From Rhypophila decipiens (Eukaryota; Ascomycota; Sordariomycetes; Sordariales; Naviculisporaceae), in assembly GCA_033297075.1 (NCBI GenBank), contig MU858172.1, positions 1 to 64,000 of the forward strand: 64,000 nucleotides of DNA. Direction: 5' to 3'. Made by a program: the position numbers and the translations under genes. Below are positions 46,404-56,699 of the stretch, piece after piece. The first letter of the stretch is position 1; each line of letters begins with the position of its first letter. The notes under the pieces are model-generated. The model ran no database searches. It was given only the letters and a program-made list of their open reading frames with translations, and was not told where the DNA came from.

Positions 46404-47649
46404 TGTCACTTTTGTGCGATGGTGATTTCTTGTAACACTGGATTGAAGTAGAAGATCTGCTGAAGCTGACAAGTGAGGCTGGAAGAATAAAGCTCGATCA
46501 AGAGTCGCCAGATTGGAGGTTCCAGGTTGAGTTGGCTGGAGTGTATGTGATTGAAAATCAAATTTAACTGAGGGGTCAAACACCAAGTTAAACTGTCACG
46601 GGTGGGAGTGGGCAGTTTTATGCAGGCAGGCAGCTAGCTGTATCTCGGAACGATCCCAAGGTCTGGTCGGCTGCCTGAAGATCCGTCGAAGTCTGGCCGA
46701 AAAGAAGACGAGCCAGTAGGGGCAGCTCCTCGTCCTGCCCGCGGTCAGACCAAGGCAGGTACGTACCTCCCGCCGTCTTCCTCCGTTAGCTTTCAAAAAG
46801 AAAAAACAAAAGCCCGAGAAGCAGCCCCGTCCCGCCGCAGCCCGTTCGAGGCCCAAAAAGACCTAGCTGAAAATCGTTATATCCGGTAACTCCGGCGGTC
46901 AAATGTCGAGATCTTGGCATGCGCGTTTAAAGGCAGGAGTTGATGAACAACACCTTTGTCCGCACTCACATAAACATGTTTGTTCGTCTTTCCTATTACG
47001 ATAACCGCCGGAAGAAGATTCCACGGTTTTTGGCAAGTACCATGCGATTATGATATGAATAGCTAAGAAGATTTTCCCCGTCTAAAAGGACCTTATTTCG
47101 TTGGGCTTCTCGCCCAATAATAACATAGATTTTTTCAAAGAAAGCAAGAGTATGAACAGGAAAGAAACGGATGACCCATTCGTCTATACATCCAGATGTT
47201 GTGACCTTAATAACACTTTCGGGCAAGTAGTGATAACGCCCCGATAACATATATGGCTTTTAGGAAAGAAAGGAGGCCATCAAAGCGCCATGAGCAGCCT
47301 GACAGGTATACATACCTACAAGTTATGGTGCAAGAACTATGCCCGCGATTGAGGCATGAAGTTCACAAATGCCGGTAAGCAAAACGACTGCCGGGATTGC
47401 CGGTCCGGGATTCGCACTGGGGATCTCCACCGCGGTCCATTCTCCGCCGTGTCCGCAACTTTGGACCAATGAGAGCATTGGATGGCATATATACAAAGAT
47501 GCGTAATAGGAAGCCTGAGAAGTGAAAAAGGGTAAGTAGAGGTGAATAACAAGGGCTTATATTCTGTGCTGTCTGGGACAAAGTCTGTTGGGGGAGGAAA
47601 ATACGGCAACGATTTCAGAAAAGAACAAGCAGTTAAAAAAAGAACCAAA
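46404..47649. other. Intergenic region
   Basis: About 1.2 kb between the hydrolase promoter and the 5S gene. The A-rich tract around 46795-46812 and short frames hold nothing supportable. Confidence 0.55.
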
Positions 47650-47768
47650 ACATACAACACCAGGGATTCGCTGGTGGTCACCCACCCAACTACTAGTCTG
47701 GCAATTAGAGGCTTATCTATGGGAGAGCGGACGGGATCCCGAGTTTTCCTCCATCTATGGTCGTATGT
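47650..47768 (-). rRNA. 5S ribosomal RNA, dispersed copy
   Basis: On the minus strand 119 nt begin ACATACGACCATAGATGG and end GGTGTTGTATGT, so the terminal stem ACATACGAC/GTTGTATGT pairs fully (one G-T). The interior holds the near-invariant fungal segments GGGATCCCGTCCGCTCTCCC and AGTAGTTGGGTGGGTGACCA followed by CCAGCGAATCCCTGG, which include the Pol III internal control region. A run of seven T follows within 20 bases of the 3' end (minus strand), a Pol III terminator. Frames read across this locus on the plus strand are spurious. Dispersed 5S copies are normal in Pezizomycotina. Confidence 0.95.
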
Positions 47769-48496
47769 GCTTGTTTCTCCTGTCTTACCGGTTTATCAGT
47801 GCGAAAGGAAAAGAGTTAACACAACAGTGGCGTTAGAAACCAACGACAGGTCAAAGTTTGAGTGCGTTGGGGCCGTCAATCGGCACACCCTCTTTAGTCT
47901 TTACGTGATTTCCTATATCGAGATCTATCATCTGCTTCGACAATGTATGGTGAGCAGCACTCTATGTGACTTGTGTGCACATATGAGATGTGCCAGTGAT
48001 TCTGACTATATTAGGATTAGTCGACAAGAATTCGACAAGGCCATTGTGTAGCTGTTCTTTGTTATGCCATGTCCCGGAACACATAAAGGGCAATGTGAGA
48101 TACATAGAGACCCTGTTCGGGCCTTATATTTCCAGGACAAACAACCAGCCGATATTCTAGAGAGAATGCCCTTGTGCAATATTTCTCATTCACGATGGAC
48201 AACATATCAAAAGACAAAGAACCACCATCAACACTTCATTCGTGTCAATAGAACAACCAGTACCAGTATTCGCATAACAGTCCCAACATCCGTGGAACAA
48301 CAGCTATATCAGGTGAACTGCAACGCATGTTTCTTACTCTCTCAGAGGTATATAAAGATATATGACCCCGAAAGATAAGTTCCCAATCCAGATCAACACA
48401 ATCAACACTTCCTTCATCAGAACACAGTTTCGCAAACCTACATAAAAAGGATCCAACTTGACTATCAACTTAGATTCATAGAGACAATAACCAAAG
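47769..48496. other. Intergenic region
   Basis: About 0.7 kb with the metallopeptidase-like gene promoter at its right end; no other gene seen. Confidence 0.6.
48349..48356 (+). promoter_or_regulatory. TATA box of the metallopeptidase-like gene
   Basis: TATATAAA about 140 bp upstream of the ATG at 48497, followed by a CA/A-rich leader. Confidence 0.45.
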
Positions 48497-49513
48497 ATGA
48501 AGTATTACTGGATCGATCCGTCCTGTGACGGTATCAACAAAACCGACTTTGATGTTTACGTCCGCGAGGCTCGTGCCCTGGCCCTTCGTGCTTCCCAGAG
48601 ACTGGCCAGCCCGACTGACACTGACTTTGCCAGAGTCTTCAACCTCATCTACAAAACACCCAAGGCGGCCACCGCCAAGTATCCTGCCCCAGAGAATTGG
48701 TACAATATAAATGGGCTATATAACCTCCATCCCAATGTGCGGGCCAAGAAGACCGTTTTCAAACACGTCATGGATATCCTGACCGACTTCGCGACAGATT
48801 GGGAAAAGACCGATGTTCGTGAAAAAGCCCACGTGCGCATCTACAACGACTGCGGTCTCCGGTTGAAGTACTACAAGGACGCCAAGTTGTCTTATGATCC
48901 GGTCAACGATATTAGCATGGTAACAGATAGCGAGATTCTTCCCAAGAATCTTTACACAGCATGTACGCTTAAAAATCTACCTCCTCTTTTGGCGGGGAAC
49001 AGTGGGCGTGAGAACCCCCTAAGGAGCACCATCGACCTGCGCATGAAGGCCTGGCTTGGTCCGGCCTGTAAGTATCCCCACTTTTCTTTCGAGTCATTCA
49101 AAGACTTTGTAGCCACTACACCCGCGCTCCGGATGCAGGTCAACAAAGTCTCGGCTTTCATGATCACCCGCCTGATTGCCCACGAGTTTATGCACACACA
49201 TCCCTATGGGCTGACTGATGGCTCTGCCGCCGGGACAGGTAGGTATACGGCTGGCTGGCGGCACATCATGAGCGAGACGAAAGACGACGTGTGGCCGAAT
49301 GCCGAAGCCATTGCCCTGCTCATATTCGCCGCTGGGGCTGCCGACACGAGACCTCAGGGGAAGACCAAGGGCGGGTATACCGTCGCCCGAAGCTGGGACA
49401 GCATCCCTGGGAGCTCTGACCCGGATAAGACGAATCTGAAGTGGGATAGTACTTATCCGTTCAATTCAGCGGCGGGAGGTGAGTTTGTCTTTTATGACGA
49501 TTTGACTGACTGA
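48497..49513 (+). CDS. HExxH metallopeptidase-like protein, no signal peptide
   Basis: Single-exon gene of 338 aa. It starts MKYYWIDPSCDG without any signal sequence, so secretion by the classical route is unlikely. The zinc motif is HEFMHTH at residues 229-235 (H229, E230, H233), followed by YGLTDGSAAGTGRYTAGWRH with Asp and a Gly-rich stretch where an aspzincin (M35-like) enzyme would place its third ligand. The N-terminal half (YVREARALALRASQRLA, FARVFNLIYKT) is conserved in fungal proteins resembling lysine-specific metallo-endopeptidases/deuterolysins. It probably hydrolyses peptides if zinc is bound; activity and location are unproven. A TATA box lies about 140 bp upstream. Confidence 0.75.
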   Translation: MKYYWIDPSCDGINKTDFDVYVREARALALRASQRLASPTDTDFARVFNLIYKTPKAATAKYPAPENWYNINGLYNLHPNVRAKKTVFKHVMDILTDFATDWEKTDVREKAHVRIYNDCGLRLKYYKDAKLSYDPVNDISMVTDSEILPKNLYTACTLKNLPPLLAGNSGRENPLRSTIDLRMKAWLGPACKYPHFSFESFKDFVATTPALRMQVNKVSAFMITRLIAHEFMHTHPYGLTDGSAAGTGRYTAGWRHIMSETKDDVWPNAEAIALLIFAAGAADTRPQGKTKGGYTVARSWDSIPGSSDPDKTNLKWDSTYPFNSAAGGEFVFYDDLTD

Positions 49514-50205
49514 TCGCGCTTTTTAACTGACGAGATCGAGTAAGCTGGACTTGCTTGGTACACATAGGAATAGCCTGAAATGGGCCGATTTGCTTGTATA
49601 TTGCATATAGATCTGCTCTTTTAATAATGAAATTTCATTCTACAACTTAAAATTAGTATTCAGTTCCCACATTTGATAGCTTGTTGTGACCTTTTTCTGA
49701 CAGAACATTTGTTCCCTACCAACCAGCTTGAGTGTCATACTAGTAATTTCGTGATCGCACTCCTTGGAACTTTGAACTTTAATGTCAACTATTTATTCCC
49801 TAAGAGCGCCTAAGTTTCCCATAACCACGTCTCATTGTTCTCGAACAAGGCTTGGTATTCTAAAACAAGAGATTCGGAACAGCGCAGCTTACTACAGATC
49901 TCATCCGAGTATATGTCATTTATGTCTTTTACCAACACTGCGAAATGTAAAGAGATGAAAACTACAGGTAAGTGATAATCCTCTCTTAAAAGGTAAAAGA
50001 TAAACTTGTCCGGCGGTTTTGGTCTTGTCGGGCAATTTTGCACCCAATCAGAGGTTGTCATGCAACAACCGCACAGGCTAACGGTATAACGGTAGGCAGA
50101 TGCCTCCCCGCTTAACTCTTCACCGACATTTTCACGTTTGCTCACCCCATTTTCTACTTTCCCACCGATATTCCAGGAGAGTGGAACTAACTTCACTTCG
50201 CCAGG
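49514..50205. other. Intergenic region
   Basis: About 0.7 kb, AT-rich, between the metallopeptidase-like gene and the HET gene. No gene supportable. Confidence 0.6.
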
Positions 50206-52161
50206 ATGGACCTGTATAAACGTCTCCCCCTTGACAAAACCAAATCCGAGATCAGGCTCCTCTGCCTCACCTCGTGTGAGCCTCCTTCACCCTCGTCTAA
50301 TTCCTCTCGCCCGCTGCTTTCCGGCTTCCTTGGTGTTGTGCGGCTCGAATCCCTGGGCCAACGCCGTCGGCGACTTCCCTATCGTGCAGTCTCATATGTC
50401 TGGGGCGAGCCCGACTTCTCCGACACGCTGATCCTGAATGACGGATACCGGCTCGCCGTGACGCCGACTGTCGTCGACGCCCTGAGCAACTTCTGGCACC
50501 ACGCCGGTCCGCAGCCCGTCGCGAAGGGCTGAGGTTTTGGGGACAGCGAGGAACTCAGCGATAGCGAGCTGGGATGTTGGCTGAAGGAGGAGGAGGAGCC
50601 GCAGGCCCTGCTGCGGGACCCTCCTGGAATGCTCTTCTGGATCGACCAGGTGTGCATTGACCAGCGGAACGCAGAAGAGCGCGGCCACCAGGTCGGATTG
50701 ATGTCCAAGGTGTATTCCTGGGCGTGGCGGATCCTAGTATAGCTAGGCAAGGTCGAGGCCGCAGCAGACGGGTCAGGGGAACAGTTGCTACGACAGAGTC
50801 AGTTCGAGATATTGTACTCATATAAGCGTCCGCGCGAGTTCTACACGGAACCCATCGGGGCACTTAATGATCTTGACTTGGAAAGTTTGAGGCAGAATCT
50901 GATGGTATTGCTATCATCGACGTGGTTCACGCGCATTTGGGTCGTCCAAGAGTTTGCCCTGAGTCATCATGTATCCCTATACTACGGATCAATTCGCATC
51001 CGTCGCCGGGTCATTGACCATCTATCCGATATCTTCCGGTGGCTATCCAGATCATACATGCTGGATCGTATGCCGGCCCGAGTGCAGTCTTCGCTTCGGA
51101 ACTGCAATGCCATGAGTACCCTCCGACACTTAGGAGGACGAGATGATTTGTTTCGCGTGCTGTACGCCCAATCATTCTGCTCCGAATTCAACTGTACGGA
51201 TTCGCGCGATCGTATCTATGCTCTTTTCGGATTCCTAGGTCATGAAAAAGAGCTACCTTTTCAACCAGACTACGAGTCCCCTGTCACGGAAACCTACAGT
51301 ATGCTAGCAACGGCCTGTCTTGAGCAAGGTTTGATTGTAAGGTTGCTGTCCTTGGCCGGACTTCGAGAAGAACCAGGCAACGGGATTGGGAATGATGACT
51401 ACATCCCTTCATGGTGTCCAACACATCAAACTACGACGTCGAACAGCAGATATTTGCGAATGCACTTCAAGTTGACTCTCGAATCTTCGGCGCCCCGCGT
51501 GCAGCATCAGGCCCTCGGCGACCAGCTTCGGATCTGGGGCAGGATTGACGGCGACGCGATCAAAGATGCAGGCCTAATTGTCGACGGATCCCGATATGGC
51601 GCTTCGGCCCTCGATATCATTAAATGGATTCAAGACCACCCGTCCATCCCATCTCCCAACCGCGGCGATAAGAGCAACCGGGAATCTGCACAGGACACTC
51701 TGGCACGCCTTATGTCATTTGACTCGAGCCTCTCCCTCCCCTTTAGTACCTCGCTTGAGGCGTTCAAAGACTGGCACAACTTCGTCAACACCCATCAGCC
51801 ATCCTCCCGGTGCTTCTCCTATCCCAGTGGTAAGCAGCACTCGAGGCAGCAGTCAACAAGAGAGGCAGAAGAGGTCGCCTCCGAGGTTGGTCATTACGGC
51901 ACTTTCTTCCAGGATGCTATACATGACCACAGACTATGTCTCACAACCGCAGGCCGCTTTGGCGTATTTCCGCGCCTTTCGCAGGTCGGCGATGTGATTG
52001 CTCTCATTCCCGGGCTTTCTTTACCATTGGCCCTTCGACCCGTAGCACGGGAAGCAGGGGAACAGCAGTATTTGCTGGTTGGGGCTGCGTTTGTCTTGGA
52101 CTTGCCCAAACTACCATGCCAGACTCCGGAGGACGAGTCTACCTGGATAGTTCTTGTGTGA
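50206..52161 (+). pseudogene. HET (heterokaryon incompatibility) domain gene with two in-frame stops
   Basis: A single reading frame of 652 codons from ATG 50206 to the stop at 52161 is interrupted only by TGA at 50530-50532 and TAG at 50740-50742, with no frameshift. HET-domain blocks are intact on both sides: RAVSYVWGEPDFSD, then LFWIDQVCIDQRNAEERGHQ, VYSWAWRILV, then (after the TAG) LGKVE, TWFTRIWVVQEFAL and DSRDRIYALFGFLG. The TAG falls where the family usually has Trp (VLVWLG). HET proteins trigger cell death after fusion of incompatible strains. No plausible intron removes either stop. It may be a young pseudogene, a RIP-type loss, or a gene whose stops are edited in mRNA. The C-terminal half is otherwise full length. 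Confidence 0.85.
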
Positions 52162-52384
52162 TGACTACGTGGTCTCTGCTCGTTCTTTTACCCTGATCTC
52201 TCTCCGCGAGCGTTTGATGCCGTGCTTTGCGAGTTCGAAGGCGATAGCAGGCTGGAACATGGGTCGCAAGTCAACCTTGCAGAAGAGCTGCTGCTGGATT
52301 CCCCAAATGAAGGCCGGCGTCTGGTCCGAGATAAACATGCTCCTGTCTCTGACCCTCCCCTCCCCTCTCCTCCGTCTTGTATAT
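52162..52384. other. Convergent 3' region
   Basis: 223 bp between the HET frame and the kinase remnant that points toward it; nothing further seen. Confidence 0.6.
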
Positions 52385-53538
52385 CTATTTAAACCACGCA
52401 TGGGCAAGAGCCTCCTCAGCTGTTATACGTTTTCTCGGGTCTATAACAAGGAGAGAGCTGAGCAGAGAAAATACTTTGTCCTGTTCGGACCGGGGCAAGA
52501 ACCTCCTGCCTAATCCTGCAACCGGTGAATATACTATGCTCTAATTCGGGAATTAGCTCAAGTCACGCAGCCTTGTTAGGAAGCCACAATAGGAAACGGC
52601 CTTACATTCAGAGTCCGAGCACGGTCCACACGCGGCGAACGGTAAGGTTTTAGTTTGGCACCATCGAATAACCTACGTATTTTGAACGTCCCGTTAGCTT
52701 TTGCCCGTCAATGTACCGCAACAAGATGAGAACAGGATTGGTTGGGGGCGATGTAGTTAGAACAAAAGGGCCAATACCAGGGGCACTTAGCCTTGGCCTT
52801 AGACACCAGAAACTCGCCCAGGTCGGTGTTACACACCCTCTCCATGACGGCAAGATGTTCGTGGAGCCCGGCCAGGTGTGTGAATAAGGAGGACGCGGAC
52901 AGGTCGGGGGCTTCAGGTTTCAAGCCCCATGCGATGTCCCATTCTGCAAGTAGCAACAGATCCATAGTGATGCAACCCATACTCCATATGTCCTCTGCTT
53001 CAGAGTCAGCGGGCGACTCTGGCTTCAAACCAAGAAGCTGTTCAGGCGCCCGATACTGCATACAGTGAGAGGCCGGGAGCAAGCAAAAGATATCTGCCCC
53101 GGAGAATTGGAAACCTGTATAAGCAACTTCTGGTCGATGAAGACCTGCAGTGACAGAGTGATGCTGTGACAATCAGCTTTTTTCCCCGGTAACAGGTGCA
53201 ACAAAACACTCTTGGAGGAGCAGCTAAAAATGACTCTAACTTACACCGTACTTGCTGGAACAAATGCCAAGAGACTTGCCGAATTCGGTCATAGTGTAGC
53301 CCCCCGGTTTGGTATGATGGTAGTCTTGTGATCTTAGATGGACTCGAGCGTGGGAGGTTTGTAGGCGGAGACGGGTAGTCACCCTGGAAAAAGACCATTG
53401 ACTCCTGACTGCTCTGTAAATATTTCTGGAGGCCAGAGGTATCCATAGAGATCGACGGATCAATATGTGTCGGGCAAGAAGAACCGAACCCCGGTGACTG
53501 CAGCGCATCTGGTCTGTTGGGCATTTGCTCTGTACCAT
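52385..53538 (-). pseudogene. Protein kinase gene lacking N-lobe and catalytic loop (SRPK/LAMMER-like remnant)
   Basis: Reading the minus strand, a kinase start-like segment (YHHTKPGGYTMTEFGKSLG, near 53330-53255) is followed after about 200 bp of non-coding-looking sequence by the C-lobe: QYRAPEQLLG (53058-53029), SEAEDIWSMGCITMDLLL and ERVCNTDLGEFLVSKAK. Further pieces can be joined by two introns with good consensus (52673-52777 and 52541-52605), giving LFDGAKLKPYRSPRV, SIVYSPVAGLGRRFLP and the terminal LLVIDPRKRITAEEALAHAW at the stop 52385-52387. The Gly loop, VAIK lysine, HRD loop and DFG are absent, so about 120 or more residues are missing. I infer an internal deletion in a kinase gene; it cannot be an active kinase. 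Confidence 0.65.
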
Positions 53539-53586
53539 TCGAGATTATCTCATCTCAAGACAGGTCAAGGGTCAAACGACGCTGCT

Positions 53587-55157
53587 TCATGGGAATATCA
53601 TAAGGCACGAAATGAAGGTCGGTACAGGTGGTTTGAGGGGCTGGAAAGAGGGTGCACCGGGATCTTGGTTGGGGATCTTGAAAACTTTGATTCTCTTCCG
53701 CCGCGAGACCACTGTAACACGGACAAGCCCGTTGATATCTTCATCGTCGGATTCCAGGTCCATATCCTCGTCCCCATCGCGGTTCCTCTTCCGGTGGCCC
53801 AACGTCGCATATTTAGGTCTCTTTTGGGCCCGTTCCCAAGAATCGTGATCATGTCTGCGTTTTCTCTTGGCCGTCGCCTCATCAGAAGGGCGCGGAACGT
53901 CAAAAGAAACTCGCCCGAACTCTGGAGCTCTCCAACCAGTGGAAGGCTGCGGAGGAAGAACGATATCTTCAAGCTCAACCACTCGTGTGAAGAACATGTT
54001 GCAGCCCTGGCATTGCACTTGGGTACTGGTATCACTGCCTGATTGAGTTTTGCACCATGGGCAGGTCGCCAAATGGCCGCCGGGAGTCCCATGCTCGGCC
54101 TTGGCTTCTGCATCCTTGCAGAGAAGGCTGATCACGATCTTTTGATGGGGCAGGAATGCCTTATCCCAGGCCTTACTCTGATCGATCTCGCGGCGAATGG
54201 CCTGCTCGATTAGACGATATCGTCTCATGCGAACTCGTCTGGCCCCCCGCGCGTCTCTGAACTTTTCGCTCAATACAAAAGCAAATGCGTCCCACGTGGT
54301 TATCGTGTTGAGGTGAATGGGGAATTCTCTCCCGATAGCATCTTGGATGGTGAAGTAGTATCTGTCCTCGGGTGCACGTTGCTGGAACGAGGTAAGCAAT
54401 AATCGGAAGCTTGCAAGCTCCAGGGAAAGTGATAGAACTGTCGAAGCAATATGTGATGCAGACTGGCGGATTTCGAGCGTCGTTTGCGTTAAGGAAGCGA
54501 CCTTTTCAAGAAGCTGCCGACCAATGCCGGTGACACAGCTCATCAGGGTTCTTCTAGTGGACTCCAATTCTCTTTTGTTATCTTGCCGTGTTTCGCGCCC
54601 AGCAGCTGCAATGGCATCGATGACTTCGTCGTGATTCCGGTCCAGCAAATGCCTAGAATCCTGAATGTCAGTATTTAGAGACAAGACTGGCCAGGTATTT
54701 ACCCGTTCTACACTTACAACGTCATGGCCTCCATTAGCATCCTCAGGGTCACTGTGTACCCAGTCACCTGCCCTTTGAACTTCTCGATATCCTTCTCGTC
54801 CATCTTGAACTGGACCTTCCTGGCCACATCTTTGAGGCGGTTCCCGGATCCACCGGGGATGAGACTAGGTCGGAACTTTTGTAGCTTCTCGTTGAAACCT
54901 TTTAGCGTCTGTTGAATCTGCACGATGCTCTTCGAAGCTGATTCACATAGACAGGGGGCAACAGTCACACGTCGCGGGCTGCGAAAGATCGAATCGACTT
55001 CTTGGATGGCGCTACCGAGGATGGTCAGGCTCCGGACCAAATCCTGGTATGCCTTTGAAGATCCGCGACAATCATCTAAGCAGACGATGATGTCTTTGAC
55101 CAAGATCCCGAGGGCCAAAAGGTCACCGAAGGACCCGAACGTTAGAGCCAACTCCAT
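53587..55157 (-). CDS. STAND-type N-terminal domain plus ubiquitin-like domain protein with zinc knuckle
   Basis: Two minus-strand exons, 55157-54718 and 54652-53587, with a 65-bp intron (GTAAGT...TACTGAC...TAG), encode about 501 aa. Residues 1-145 (TFGSFGDLLALGILVKDIIV, then SSKAYQDLVRSLTILGSAI) match the N-terminal helical domain common on fungal STAND/NLR proteins. A helical linker follows. Then RYYFTIQDAIGREFPIHLNT and TTWDAFAFVLSEKF mark the fungal ubiquitin-like (ULD_2 type) domain. Next comes a CxxC...CxxC pair (CPWCKTQ, CQGCNMF), a probable zinc knuckle, and an acidic/basic C-terminus (KRKRRHDHD, DLESDDEDINGLV). No NTPase motif is present. It may be an adaptor or regulator in allorecognition/immune signalling, inferred from domains and neighbours. 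The first ATG in frame is at 55157. Confidence 0.8.
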
Positions 55158-56699
55158 GTTTGATGGGTAGCTACGGAGTGATTGAAAATTGACGGGATCA
55201 AGACCTGAAAATGAGCGGGCTTGGGCCAAGCACCTCACTTCACAGCCACAGAAAGTTGCGGGCGGCCTCTCAGCTGTATTGTACCGAGACTGAGAGTGTT
55301 TCCAGACAGTTGCTGACAGGTGGTCGCCACCGCTGGCTACATCTCAAGGAAGGTCAGACGGGAAGTTGTTGAGTAGGTTCCGTTTGAGAAACATCTATTG
55401 GTCCAATGGCGAGCTGATTGCAGTATTGTTGCACATAGTGCTCTAACGCGCCTCTGTGTGCAATTCCGCGGTATGGTGTTAGCTTGTCATCTTCTCGACC
55501 CAATTCAGTGCTCTTTAAATCAGTGAAATGGCAGCCCTGAGTCACCCTGCATACGCCTCTGGTCCCGGCAAGAATGGAGGAGCCACCTTCCTTCTCGTCC
55601 CGACCTACCGACCTGCAGCCCGGCGATGTTTGGGAATCTTCCCGTTCCGGAAACAAAAACTGCCTGCAAAGTCAGGAGCGGTCTTGTGCAAAAGGATTGG
55701 ATGGGAAACTAGGTAATTTTACCACATAATATCGAGACTACCATAATGATCCTTTATGGAATGGAGGAGCACCCTTTCTCTTGGCAGTTGTATAGAGACA
55801 TGGAGGATGCTGGAGGTGATGACAGGCAGTGGGGTGATATGAAAGACCGTTGTGGTGGTGACTTTGTCTACTGGTAGAGGTTGAATGTTTGTCTTTTCCA
55901 GGTGATTGTTCACCAGAACTACCTGGAAATGAAGCCTTATTAGAAGCGGGGATACTTTCAATGTCGACAAGGAGGAAGGTACTGACCCGGTAGGTGCCTT
56001 GCCTGCCTGCAGAGGCAACTTAAGACTCGTCATATTAAATGTATAGAGGAATGAGCGAGCTGCGCAAATGCTGTTTGTCTTACAATAGATGCCTTTATTT
56101 GATAGGGGAGAGAGGTTCCCCTGTTGAAAAATGGCATGAGCAGGGGCACGACCTTCTCGTCAGATCGAGAAACACCTACATAGGGCTAGGGTGCAGACTG
56201 GGAACTGCACCTTCTCTTGACCATTTAACTTTATTAAGAGTGACGTCATTCTAGCCATTTCTCAACGAGAAGGACCTCTTGCTGTCAATTCCATTTCTCA
56301 GCGAGAGAGACACAAGGTAAACAGTGGAATTACACCTTCTCTCGCATTTTGTGGCTGAAAGAAAACGCCATACAAAGTTAAACTTTCATTGTTCTAGGGA
56401 TTGATTGCCCTGGTTCTCGTTGTGTTGAGAAAATTCGTGTTAAACTTTATATTGGGAACTTTCCTAGCCCGGTGCACTGGGTTTGCTGGCTTTAACGTCG
56501 TGGATCTTGTCGCTCCAACGTACAGCTACAGTGATTCTTCAACATACTTTTCTTCACCTAGCTGATCTTGTTTCCGTGTTTGTTCAATTCCATTTTTGCC
56601 TTGTTTGCCCTTGCTTGATGGTCTATTTGAGTGTGCTGACAAAGGTTTAGGACAACCAACGTTACAACCACGACAAAGAGAGAAGATCGAGACGATACG
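55158..56699. other. Intergenic region with degenerate short repeats and a CRE-like site
   Basis: About 1.5 kb. Between 56200 and 56460 short motifs recur (CCATTTCTCAACGAGA/CCATTTCTCAGCGAGA; CACCTTCTCT twice; GTTAAACTTT twice), suggesting a worn repeat or clustered regulatory sites. No gene is supportable. Confidence 0.5.
56241..56248 (+). promoter_or_regulatory. CRE-like palindrome TGACGTCA
   Basis: Perfect ATF/CREB-type bZIP site about 450 bp upstream of the small membrane protein gene. A single 8-bp match; function not shown. Confidence 0.3.

Noticed and set aside
47370..47470. tRNA-like sequence on the minus strand (GTGCGAATCCCGG with a pairable TTGGTCC/GGACCGG)
   Set aside because: D-arm and T-stem do not form and the A box is missing; it does not fold as a tRNA.
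47542..48051. 169-codon plus-strand frame
   Set aside because: Runs antisense through the 5S rRNA gene; the translated conserved-looking part is the 5S sequence.
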